Source: Synechococcus sp. UW179A (GTDB taxonomy: Bacteria; Cyanobacteriota; Cyanobacteriia; PCC-6307; Cyanobiaceae). From it: a DNA stretch of 64,000 bases. The position numbers and the translations under genes were made by a program. Numbering within the stretch: position 1 is the stretch's first letter; each line of letters starts with the position of its first letter. The notes beneath the pieces are model-generated. The model ran no database searches, was not told the DNA's origin, and saw only the letters and a program-made list of their open reading frames with translations. The stretch is taken from positions 186,001-250,000 of the forward strand of contig NZ_UCNJ01000018.1 of assembly GCF_900473965.1 (NCBI RefSeq), in the 5' to 3' direction. This document shows, piece by piece, positions 1 through 8,790 of the stretch.

Positions 1-739
1 GCGCATACAGAGCCAGGTTGAACAGCAAAGACAACACCAAGATGGTTCCTGCCAATGACTTCGCTCGCCTAGCCACCCACTGTCGATTCCACCAGCACAA
101 CTCAGTGAAGATCTGGGCTGCGATAGGAAACAGAAGTGCCGCACGCGATGCCGCCCCCAGGGCCAAAACGAAACTGAATACCCCGACAACTACGGCCAAC
201 CGAGACAGCCAGGGGCGTACTTCGGACCGATAAAGCCCGTAGCCAACCAGAGCGAACAGTCCGTAGAGATAACCTGAGCGATTGATCGTGATCCTCTGGA
301 TGCGGACAGCCTCCTGTGGCAAAGCATCACGCAAAACCGACCAGGGAATGGCGTCGAGATTGCTATTGAACCGATCGAATTCCACGAAGGGCAGCGAGAC
401 GATCACCGTGGCCAGAACAAACCAAAGCCCTCCCCTCCATTGCGCTTTTGACTGCTGCAGACCAGCCGCGAAGGCCAGCAACACCAGGATGAGATCCGTG
501 GGGGCCGACCCGCTGATGGGATGAATAACGGCACTGAGGCTCACAACCAAAACGCCGATCAACACGCCATACACCGGTTCTGAAGGCAACCAGCGCAGAA
601 ATTTGAGACCACACCAGATCGCCAGGATCAAAACCATCCCGGCTGGATTTCCGCTTCGCTCCCACAACAGACCGGAAAGCGAAAGTGGAAGCAGCAGATC
701 AACCCAGGGGGATGCCAGACGAGGAGTCAATCCTGCCAA
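1..739 (-). CDS. Polytopic membrane protein, partial (possible Wzy/O-antigen-ligase type)
   Basis: An open frame enters from the left window edge on the minus strand and stays open for about 246 codons back to an in-frame stop at 758-760. There is no ATG near the 5' end, so TTG at 739 (or TTG at 730) is my best start. The translation is strongly hydrophobic, with about six membrane segments in the part seen, interrupted by a loop rich in charged residues. The segment RSGYLYGLF followed by SRAALLFPI is reminiscent of the periplasmic-loop and C-terminal part of O-antigen ligase/Wzy polymerases, but I do not recognise it firmly. It is divergent from kdsD, so a role in surface polysaccharide assembly is an inference from context. 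The C-terminus lies outside the window. Confidence 0.6.
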   Translation of the reverse strand, partial: MAGLTPRLASPWVDLLLPLSLSGLLWERSGNPAGMVLILAIWCGLKFLRWLPSEPVYGVLIGVLVVSLSAVIHPISGSAPTDLILVLLAFAAGLQQSKAQWRGGLWFVLATVIVSLPFVEFDRFNSNLDAIPWSVLRDALPQEAVRIQRITINRSGYLYGLFALVGYGLYRSEVRPWLSRLAVVVGVFSFVLALGAASRAALLFPIAAQIFTELCWWNRQWVARRAKSLAGTILVLSLLFNLALYA

Positions 740-826
740 GAGAGACGGGTCGTGAGATTACTCAGATTGCCAGAACTGAAATGAGCAAAGCCCTTTCGTG
801 ATTGAGAATGCCTCAAGTTTTACGGT

Positions 827-1819
827 TTGAGCGTGTCCGCCCTTACCCGCTGCCTGCAGGAAGAAGCGGCTGCAATCGCAGCGGCTGCAGAGCGTCTGAG
901 TGCTGTTCAGGTGGAGGGAGCTTTAAGCCTGCTGGCGCGTTGCGCCGACCGCAAAGCAAAGCTGGTGATCACCGGTGTTGGCAAGAGCGGGATCGTGGCA
1001 CGAAAGATCGCCGCTACGTTTTCGTCGATCGGGCTCATGGCCCTTTACCTCAACCCCCTGGATGCGCTCCATGGCGACCTGGGAGTTGTGGCTCCGGATG
1101 ATGTCTGTTTACTGCTTTCAAACAGTGGCGAAACCGCTGAGTTGCTGGAACTGATGCCACATCTGAGGCGACGCGGCTCTGCGCGCATTGCCCTGGTGGG
1201 CAGTGCTCACTCTTCTCTGGCCCATGGCAGCGATGTGGTGCTGGAGGCATCCGTGGATCGTGAGGTGTGTCCTCTAAACCTGGCTCCAACCGCCAGTACG
1301 GCAGTTGCCATGGCCATCGGCGATGCCCTGGCAGCCGTTTGGATGCAAAGGCGAGGCATCTCACCAGCCGATTTCGCCATCAATCATCCAGCCGGATCAC
1401 TCGGCAAGCAGCTCACCATGACCGTCGCCGATCTGATGGTGCCGGTGTCGAACCTGCAACCGATCACCCCAGACACTCCTCTACCTGAAGTGATCAGCCG
1501 ACTCACCCAGGGAGCCATCGGCAGCAGTTGGGTGGAGGATCCGCAAACTCCCAGACGCCTTTTAGGCCTGATCACCGATGGCGATCTGCGTCGGGCTCTG
1601 CGCGACCACGGCCCTGAACGCTGGCCGAATCTCAACGCTCAAGATCTGATGACGTCTGACCCGATCACCGTCTCCACCGACCTGCTAGCGGTTGATGCCA
1701 TCCAACGAATGGAGCACAACAGGCGTAAACCGATCTCGGTGCTGCCGGTGGTGGATCAGCATCACGTGCTGCTTGGCCTGCTACGTCTGCATGACCTGGT
1801 GCAGGCGGGGCTCGCCTGA
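827..1819 (+). CDS. kdsD: Arabinose-5-phosphate isomerase (KdsD/KpsF)
   Basis: Interconverts ribulose 5-phosphate and arabinose 5-phosphate, the first step of KDO synthesis, in the cytosol. The 330 residues match the family length. An SIS sugar-isomerase domain holds VITGVGKSG (47-55), LSNSGET (97-103) and the CPLNLAPT stretch (about 148-155). HPAGSLGKQ (187-195) links to two CBS domains from about residue 200 to the end. No ATG is available: the frame opens after a TGA at 803-805, and the first starts are TTG at 827 and GTG at 833, so the start is uncertain by two codons. kdsC follows 14 nt downstream, so the two are probably one transcript. The family assignment is firm; assignment to KDO synthesis rather than another use of arabinose 5-phosphate is supported by kdsC, kdsB and kdsA in the same window. 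Confidence 0.93.
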   Translation: MSVSALTRCLQEEAAAIAAAAERLSAVQVEGALSLLARCADRKAKLVITGVGKSGIVARKIAATFSSIGLMALYLNPLDALHGDLGVVAPDDVCLLLSNSGETAELLELMPHLRRRGSARIALVGSAHSSLAHGSDVVLEASVDREVCPLNLAPTASTAVAMAIGDALAAVWMQRRGISPADFAINHPAGSLGKQLTMTVADLMVPVSNLQPITPDTPLPEVISRLTQGAIGSSWVEDPQTPRRLLGLITDGDLRRALRDHGPERWPNLNAQDLMTSDPITVSTDLLAVDAIQRMEHNRRKPISVLPVVDQHHVLLGLLRLHDLVQAGLA

Positions 1820-1833
1820 ACAGAGACCATCCG

Positions 1834-2397
1834 ATGCGACGACTACTGCGTGAGTGGAACTGGTACAGGCATCGCAGGCCACTTGCTGCACTCGAACTGC
1901 TGGTAATGGATGTGGATGGTGTGCTCACCGATGGTGGGCTCTGGTTCGATGCTCAAGGAAAGCTGCAGAAACGGTTTGATGTGCGCGACGGACTCGGTCT
2001 GCGTCTGTTGCAGCAAAAGGGCCTGCAGCTTGCTTTCCTCAGCGGAGGCATGGGCGGAGCCACCGAGGTGCGCGCTCGCCAGCTGGACATCCAGCACTGC
2101 CTGGTAGGCATCAAGGACAAACCGCCCGCGCTGACGCACCTGCAGCAACAACTAGGGGTGAGCAAAGCGCGCACTGCGTTCCTCGGGGACGATCTCAATG
2201 ACCTAGCAGTACGCCCCAGTGTTGGCCTGCTGATTGCACCGTGCGACGCCTGTCGCCCCTTACGCCATCAGGCCGATGCGGTGCTACGTCGCGGTGGTGG
2301 CCATGGAGCCGTGCGCGAGCTGGCGGAACGAATCCTGCAAGCCCGTGGCGACTGGAGCTCTCTGCGTCAGAACGGTTGGCGGGATCGCAACGACTGA
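1834..2397 (+). CDS. kdsC: 3-deoxy-D-manno-octulosonate-8-phosphate phosphatase (KdsC)
   Basis: A HAD-superfamily phosphatase that removes phosphate from KDO-8-P to give free KDO. The 187 residues match the family. The nucleophile motif DVDGVLTDGG is at 26-35 and the metal-binding GDDLND at 118-123. An N-terminal tail of about 20 basic residues precedes the core. Motif II reads LSGGMGG (about 70-75) where E. coli KdsC has TGR, so an arginine is replaced by glycine; KIKD-like lysines near 94-96 remain available. It sits 14 nt behind kdsD, which fixes the pathway context. A different HAD phosphatase specificity is possible but less likely next to kdsD. Confidence 0.9.
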   Translation: MRRLLREWNWYRHRRPLAALELLVMDVDGVLTDGGLWFDAQGKLQKRFDVRDGLGLRLLQQKGLQLAFLSGGMGGATEVRARQLDIQHCLVGIKDKPPALTHLQQQLGVSKARTAFLGDDLNDLAVRPSVGLLIAPCDACRPLRHQADAVLRRGGGHGAVRELAERILQARGDWSSLRQNGWRDRND

Positions 2398-2441
2398 CAC
2401 CACAAAGCAAGTGACCTCGGCTTGACATCAGCCAAAAGATC

Positions 2442-3689
2442 TCAACGCATCGTTGCCAAAACCTGCTCACGCGCCTGACGCAAAGCCTCCCCCAGCTCAG
2501 GACCGGGACGCAGTCCCTCTGCCATCAGCTCCCGGGCACTGATCGGAGACACCACATGCCGCCAGCGCCCCCACCAGCGCAGCAGCGGTCGCCGGCAAGG
2601 TGGGTTATCCACCACAGCAAGCGCAACCGCCTCAACAGACCAGCGTCCGGCTTCAATTTTTCGGGTCCACTCCAGGGCGTCCCAGTCGGACCAGGAGTGC
2701 GAGAACACCTCCTGCAACAACCAGCTGCGCAGCTCAAGCAGCTCCTCCAGCCAGCGCCGCTGCTGAAGAGGCATCTGCAGGCGCTGGGCCAAAGCAATCG
2801 GATCAGAGGCTGCTGCGACCAGTGCAGCCATGGCTGGAAGTCCGAGACGGGAAGCCCAGCCCAGACGCCGTGTCAGCTTCGGCTCTGTTTGCAGCCAGGG
2901 GTCCAGTAGCGGCATGGCGGACCAAGCCTGTAGTAGAGCCAAGGCCTCTGCCCAGGGTTCCCGATCCAGTAGAAGTTCCAACTCCATGCGCAACCGAGTT
3001 CCAAGCGCCGGCGGCACAACATCGGCAGCATCGCCAAATTGCCAGGCCCAAGGCCAGACAGAGAGGGTGAACTCCACCTGACGCAAAGCTTCCGGGGCGA
3101 GGCGAAAACCCAGCCTTGCGCCATACCGCGCTGCCCTGACCACTCTGGTGGGGTCATCCTCCACGCTGCGGCCATGCAGGAAAGCGAGATGGCTCAGGGC
3201 CAGATGCTCCTGACCTCCGTGAGGATCGATCAGTAGCTGACTGCCGTCTGGATCCTGCACCAGCGCCATGGCATTAATCGTGAAGTCCCGACGAGCCAGA
3301 TCCTCGTCCAGTGAGCCATGCTGAACACAGGGGTTCTGCCCTGGCGCTGTGTAAGTCTCGGTGCGTGCTGCAGCGAGGTCGATCAGAACACCATCGATCC
3401 GCAACTCCGCCGTGCCGAATTGATGATGCACGAGCACGTTCGTCACCCTCTTAGGACCAAAGGTGTCCTGAAGACGACTCAACAACCCATCAGTGGACCC
3501 CTCAACTACGAGATCAAGATCAGGAGGTACTCGCCAAGGTTCGCCAAGTTGATGATGCAGAAGTGCATCACGAACCGCACCACCAACAAGCGCCAGGCGC
3601 CCTTCACCCTGATCATGAAACTGTTTCGCCAGGGATTGGAGCAGAGGCTGGTAGATCACCGGCAGTGTCAAACCCGTTCCGACCTTCAT
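2442..3689 (-). CDS. tRNA nucleotidyltransferase / poly(A) polymerase family (CCA-adding)
   Basis: Class II nucleotidyltransferase expected to add or repair the CCA end of tRNAs. From the ATG at 3689 the protein has 415 residues. GGAVRD (36-41) and the catalytic DLD (57-59) mark the head domain. RRDFTINAMA (133-142) and the EDDPTR...RAARY stretch (about 177-189) mark the neck and nucleotide-recognition region. A TTG-started upstream extension of 40 residues is open, but the family normally begins close to the GGAVRD motif, so I chose the ATG. The tRNA-Arg gene in this window does not encode CCA, which fits a need for this enzyme. The gene is convergent with kdsC. Whether it adds CCA, only CC, only A, or poly(A) cannot be told from sequence. 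Confidence 0.88.
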   Translation of the reverse strand: MKVGTGLTLPVIYQPLLQSLAKQFHDQGEGRLALVGGAVRDALLHHQLGEPWRVPPDLDLVVEGSTDGLLSRLQDTFGPKRVTNVLVHHQFGTAELRIDGVLIDLAAARTETYTAPGQNPCVQHGSLDEDLARRDFTINAMALVQDPDGSQLLIDPHGGQEHLALSHLAFLHGRSVEDDPTRVVRAARYGARLGFRLAPEALRQVEFTLSVWPWAWQFGDAADVVPPALGTRLRMELELLLDREPWAEALALLQAWSAMPLLDPWLQTEPKLTRRLGWASRLGLPAMAALVAAASDPIALAQRLQMPLQQRRWLEELLELRSWLLQEVFSHSWSDWDALEWTRKIEAGRWSVEAVALAVVDNPPCRRPLLRWWGRWRHVVSPISARELMAEGLRPGPELGEALRQAREQVLATMR

Positions 3690-3940
3690 GAGCACTGTTC
3701 TCAGCGACGGGGGAAGATTGCAAGGACAGGCATCGGCCAAAGGCGAAGTGGCTGACCGCTGGATGGGATGGTCATGACAATGACCTGCAAATAGAGCCTT
3801 AACCCACATCCATCAAACAGCACCTCTCGAATGGAAACCAGTCAAAATTAATTTTGAGGGGCCTACAAGTTTTCTGCATCGGTGATCGAGGCAGCAGGCA
3901 AGCAGCTGTGAATTACTGTGAAAAGACGAGAGAACGATCG

Positions 3941-4822
3941 ATGTCGACTTCAATAATCATTCCTTGTTACAACGAAAAAAACGCAATTCGCGAAACCATT
4001 GAATCGATTCTTTCATCAGTTAAGCAATCAGAGTCCGAAGATATTGAGATTATTTGCGTCAACGACGGATCTTCAGACGGATCCGAACATGTTCTCAATG
4101 CGCTGACATCCGAAGAGGAGAATAGAAACGTCTTGGTCGTGCATCACAAACGCAACCAGGGCTATGGAGCCGCTTTAAAAACAGGCATCCGACGCAGCCA
4201 AAAAGACTATATCTGCATCACTGATGCTGATGGAACTTATCCCAATGAACGCATTCCAGAACTGATCGAGAGAATTACAAAGAAAGACCTCGATATGGTT
4301 GTTGGTGCTCGCATAGGAGCCAATGTTGATTACTCCAAGATCCGATCGATTCCGAAAATGATTCTGGTGCCATGGGTGTCATTCCTGTGCGGCACTGACG
4401 TACCTGATATGAACTCAGGCTTGAGAATTTTCAGACGCGATCGAGCTCTGGATTTTCTTAAGCTGCTTCCTGATGGTTTTAGCTTTACAACAACCATCAC
4501 TATCTGCCTTCTCAGAAATCGATACGCCGTTGAATTCACACCCATCAGTTATGCCAAACGAGTCGGTAAAAGCCATATCAAACCAGTAAAAGACACGTTG
4601 AGATTCACCCAATTAATCCTACGCACAGGCATGTACTTCGCACCAATGCGTCTGCTGTCACCCCTTATCGTGGTCCTGGGAGCCTTGTTCGTCATCAGCG
4701 GAGCCTACGACCTAACAATCCTAAACAATCTCACAGATAAAACCGTTCTTCTTGGATTTGCCAGTCTGAACATTGCCATGTTTGCGCTGCTTGCTGACAT
4801 GATTGATAAGCGCGCAAAGTAA
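3941..4822 (+). CDS. Family 2 glycosyltransferase, dolichol/polyprenyl-phosphate-sugar type
   Basis: A GT-A fold enzyme likely moving a sugar from a nucleotide donor onto a polyprenyl phosphate at the inner membrane face. From the ATG at 3941, which has a purine-rich GAGAGAA just upstream, it has 293 residues. IIIPCYNE opens the domain, NDGSSDGS lies at 41-48 and the DXD-containing DADG at 95-98. Two hydrophobic segments near the C-terminus (about 240-285) anchor it. A TTG-started extension (3854) is open but lacks a family signature. Base composition is more AT-rich than in the kds genes. It is convergent with the membrane glycosyltransferase at 4843-6303. Donor and acceptor are unknown. Confidence 0.85.
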   Translation: MSTSIIIPCYNEKNAIRETIESILSSVKQSESEDIEIICVNDGSSDGSEHVLNALTSEEENRNVLVVHHKRNQGYGAALKTGIRRSQKDYICITDADGTYPNERIPELIERITKKDLDMVVGARIGANVDYSKIRSIPKMILVPWVSFLCGTDVPDMNSGLRIFRRDRALDFLKLLPDGFSFTTTITICLLRNRYAVEFTPISYAKRVGKSHIKPVKDTLRFTQLILRTGMYFAPMRLLSPLIVVLGALFVISGAYDLTILNNLTDKTVLLGFASLNIAMFALLADMIDKRAK

Positions 4823-4842
4823 AGCAAATTAGAAGTCGATCC

Positions 4843-6303
4843 CTAAATCAACCTGACTGGAGGGGCCTCTCCTGGGCGGAAACGTGTAAAAATACAACCA
4901 AAAATACTCACCATCAACATCGTGAGACAAAGCACTGAAATTGGAGCAATTGGCAGCGAATACCTCGGCAAAAAGTGACTCACTAAAGCATAAAATCCAA
5001 AAAGGGAAATGGGTACGACAGACACCATCAACCACGACAGGCGTCGCTGAACAATCGACAAAATAGGAGAAAGGAAAAGCGCAGGAAAGGCGAATGCATT
5101 CAAAAGAACCCCATTCCAATACCGAGAACGAAAACCCCAGAAGCCCCTCCAAGAAAGGGGAATGCTTGTTGTTAAAACATTGAGTGGATTCCTACTAAAT
5201 TCCCGCAGTGCATACGCCTTCCGCTCACTGTCATTGAGAGACAACTCGTAAGGAAGGGCCCTTTTGCCCCTTTGATAAAGAGAACGAACATCCCCATAGC
5301 GTTCTTGCTTTAAAGCCACACGATCGCATTCCAAATAACGCTCAAACACAGCCAACCTTCCGTCACATGACAGCTCCTCATCAGAAAGCCCCATCAAGGG
5401 GCCCAACAGATCACGGCGAACAACGTTCGGCGAAAAAGCATAGAAAGAATCACGAAATTCTTGCAGATTCATCTGATTGAAAACAGATCTAATCAGCAAC
5501 ACGTCTCCACCACCTTTGGCGATGGCGAACTTAGAAAAATAAATCTGGTTACGAACAGCCCACGGACCAACAATCAGCAAGAAACCTAGCGAAAAAGTAA
5601 TCAGCAAACTCCAAAAACGTTGACTCAATCCTGATATCAAAAAAGCAATAAGTGGCAAAACTAAAATTGCTACATACGCAACCGAAGATTTGGTCAATGC
5701 CATCGATCCCAGCACTAATCCAGCAGCCAAAAGCCATCGTCTGGATTTTTGGCGCGAGGCCACCAACAAAACGACACCCAACCAAACAAGAATAGCTGCA
5801 GCAATCAGCTCAGTGTTCATTCGCCGAATCTGTCCAATCACAAAAAAATGATTCACTAAAGCAATTTGCGCAGCTGCCAAGAAGTTAGCTGCATACATTG
5901 GCGTAAAAACCAATCGAGAGCTCAACCACAGTGCAAGAAACAGAGAACCCGCCCAGAACAAATTGATAGTCTTCAAGAACAGAAGAAAAGACTGACTGAA
6001 AGGCTCTCCAACCTGATCCAAAAAACCTGGCTGAACAGCCTCAGCAACCCTCAAATAAACCGCAAGCACAACATTAGGAAACGGTTCTCGCCTGTATCCT
6101 GGAACAACTAGTTCAGAAATTCGAGATTCACTGTAAACACCATATTTAGCCAGATTCAAACCTGATCGAACATTCTGAACCGCATCTCCGCCAATAGGTT
6201 CTGCATCCAGCAGATAAAAGTCCTGAATCAATAAAAACAAAATCAGCAGAACGACTGCAACTGCAGAAAGCCTGAACAAGTGGCGGGTCAACATTCTCGG
6301 CAT
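4843..6303 (-). CDS. Polytopic membrane glycosyltransferase, GT-C fold (GT39/ArnT-like)
   Basis: 486 residues with about 11 predicted membrane segments. The first periplasmic loop after TM1 carries GGDAVQN (38-44), the position of the acidic catalytic motif in GT-C enzymes that use polyprenyl-phosphate-sugar donors. A larger hydrophilic region (about 275-375) would be periplasmic. Start ATG at 6303 lies 6 nt behind the kdsB stop, so it is the last gene of a unit with the GT8-like gene and kdsB. It is inferred to transfer a lipid-linked sugar to a surface glycan or lipid A-like acceptor. The family assignment rests on topology and the acidic loop; specificity is unknown. It is AT-richer than kdsB upstream. 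Confidence 0.7.
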   Translation of the reverse strand: MPRMLTRHLFRLSAVAVVLLILFLLIQDFYLLDAEPIGGDAVQNVRSGLNLAKYGVYSESRISELVVPGYRREPFPNVVLAVYLRVAEAVQPGFLDQVGEPFSQSFLLFLKTINLFWAGSLFLALWLSSRLVFTPMYAANFLAAAQIALVNHFFVIGQIRRMNTELIAAAILVWLGVVLLVASRQKSRRWLLAAGLVLGSMALTKSSVAYVAILVLPLIAFLISGLSQRFWSLLITFSLGFLLIVGPWAVRNQIYFSKFAIAKGGGDVLLIRSVFNQMNLQEFRDSFYAFSPNVVRRDLLGPLMGLSDEELSCDGRLAVFERYLECDRVALKQERYGDVRSLYQRGKRALPYELSLNDSERKAYALREFSRNPLNVLTTSIPLSWRGFWGFRSRYWNGVLLNAFAFPALFLSPILSIVQRRLSWLMVSVVPISLFGFYALVSHFLPRYSLPIAPISVLCLTMLMVSIFGCIFTRFRPGEAPPVRLI

Positions 6304-6309
6304 GGTGAT

Positions 6310-7137
6310 TTAGTCGGCACCAACCGCCAGACGGCGGGCCTCTCCCAACTGTTCTGGTGTATCCACCGACAAGGATGTTCCCTCGACAGAAAACGTGGCA
6401 ATCGTGTGACCGGCTTCGATCAAACGCAACTGCTCCAAACGTTCCAGATCTTCCAGCGGAGACACTGGCAGTTGATCCCAGCCAGCCAGAACATCCCCGC
6501 GAAACCCGTACATCCCTACGTGCCCCCAGTAATCCGCGTGCTGATGCCAATCAGATGGATCAACATCCCTCACATGAGGAACCGCGGAACGGGAAAAATA
6601 GAGGGCCCGTCCATCATGAGCGAGCAGCGTCTTCACAACAGCAGGGTTATGGATGGTGTCGGGATTGAGCCGATACACCGGAGTAACAACAGCCGGCACT
6701 GGATCACGCTGTGCAAACTCATCAACCATCTGCGACACAACAGCAGAATCAAGAAAAGGCTGGTCCCCCTGCACATTGATCACAGCAGTGCTTTGAAGGC
6801 GTTGATGCCGATGAGATGCATTCCAATGCTCAGCATGCTCTCCCCAAGCCAGCGCCACAAGCTGATCAGCAACCGAAGCGATGCGCTCACTACCTGAACT
6901 GCAGTTCTGAGAGGTCATCAGCACGGAATAACCCCAGCCTGTGGCGAGGTCGTGCAAGCGATTGCTGTCGGTGCAGAGCACAACGGCATCAGGCCCATCC
7001 GCCTGCGCACACCGATCCAAAACCCGCTGAATCATCGGCAAGCCACCGATTTCAGCCAGCACCTTGCCAGGTAGACGCGATGAAGCGAGCCGGGCTGGGA
7101 CCGCCACCACCGATCGTTGAATGGTCAAAGACTCCAT
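6310..7137 (-). CDS. kdsB: CMP-KDO synthetase (3-deoxy-manno-octulosonate cytidylyltransferase)
   Basis: Activates KDO with CTP to CMP-KDO, the donor for KDO transferases. The 275 residues carry the CTP-binding ARLASSRLPGK (15-25), NVQGDQPF (121-128) and the YWGHVGMYGF stretch in the C-terminal half, all typical of KdsB. An insertion of roughly 20 residues (about 95-118, rich in H and W) lengthens it over the E. coli enzyme of about 248 residues. ATG at 7137 follows the stop of the GT8-like gene by 6 nt, and the membrane glycosyltransferase follows by 6 nt. With kdsA, kdsC and kdsD nearby the KDO activation route is complete. Confidence 0.93.
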   Translation of the reverse strand: MESLTIQRSVVAVPARLASSRLPGKVLAEIGGLPMIQRVLDRCAQADGPDAVVLCTDSNRLHDLATGWGYSVLMTSQNCSSGSERIASVADQLVALAWGEHAEHWNASHRHQRLQSTAVINVQGDQPFLDSAVVSQMVDEFAQRDPVPAVVTPVYRLNPDTIHNPAVVKTLLAHDGRALYFSRSAVPHVRDVDPSDWHQHADYWGHVGMYGFRGDVLAGWDQLPVSPLEDLERLEQLRLIEAGHTIATFSVEGTSLSVDTPEQLGEARRLAVGAD

Positions 7138-7143
7138 GGCCGT

Positions 7144-7860
7144 CTAATCCCAGAGCTTCATGGCGTCATCACGAGCGCCAAACCACTCAGCCGCCAATGC
7201 ACCTCCCATCGAGCGCTGTTCTCTGAACCAGGGACCACCAAGCGTCCAGTGCAGCAGTCGCGGTCCACCTTCCGCCACTGCCCGAGCGGGGGCCTCCTGA
7301 ACATCGACCAGATGATTCCATTTCGAATCAAGCGCTCCGATCATGTGATCGCCGTCAAGCCAATGGAAACGATGCAACTCCAAACCAGTTGCGGTGTTGA
7401 CGTAATCCACAGTGAGTTGAGTACAACGACTGCAGTTGAGCAGCATCAGCGAGCTCCAATTCTTCTTGGGATAAGCGCTCTGCACCTCGCCAAGGAACTT
7501 CACTGTTTCTCCAGGCACATGCTCATGCTGAACACACATGGCCCCATAACCATCGTCACGTTGATCCCAGAGCGCCTTGATGTCGCCACGGCAGAGCATG
7601 TCGCAGTCCATGAACAGAGCCCAGCCCTGGTATCCCATTAGATAAGGGACCAGAAAACGCGTGAATGAAAAAGCAGTGCTTTGCTTTGGGTCACGTTCCC
7701 GCCAAAACAAACCCTGAGCTTCAAGCTGTGGAGTCACTAAAGGGGTGATCGCCAAGGGAGCAGAACTCGATTGGTAGAGGCTGTCGATTAAAACGTTGGT
7801 GGCAGCTCGCTCTCGCGGGTCATAACCAATAAAGATCGGAATCGAACTCTCCGTCACCAC
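7144..7860 (-). CDS. Glycosyltransferase, GT8-like
   Basis: 238 residues beginning at GTG (7860; a second GTG is one codon inside). IFIGYDPRE near the N-terminus and FMDCDML (84-90), with a DXD metal/nucleotide-sugar motif, resemble GT8 and related GT-A enzymes. The C-terminal LLHWTLGGPW is like the HxxGxxKPW-type motif that closes GT8 domains. No membrane segment is visible. It is the first gene of a unit with kdsB and a membrane glycosyltransferase, and it is divergent from kdsA (76 nt between starts). It probably adds a sugar to a surface glycan; the sugar is unknown. Confidence 0.72.
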   Translation of the reverse strand: MVTESSIPIFIGYDPRERAATNVLIDSLYQSSSAPLAITPLVTPQLEAQGLFWRERDPKQSTAFSFTRFLVPYLMGYQGWALFMDCDMLCRGDIKALWDQRDDGYGAMCVQHEHVPGETVKFLGEVQSAYPKKNWSSLMLLNCSRCTQLTVDYVNTATGLELHRFHWLDGDHMIGALDSKWNHLVDVQEAPARAVAEGGPRLLHWTLGGPWFREQRSMGGALAAEWFGARDDAMKLWD

Positions 7861-7912
7861 AGGTTGCTCTCGCTAGAGCGAAGGTTACGGCCAACGCAAG
7901 AGTGAGACCTAA

Positions 7913-8788
<876 letters not shown>

Positions 8789-8790
8789 CA

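Noticed and set aside
2600-3070. 156-codon plus-strand frame inside the CCA-adding enzyme gene
   Set aside because: Antisense shadow of a GC-rich gene; the minus-strand frame carries the full set of enzyme motifs.
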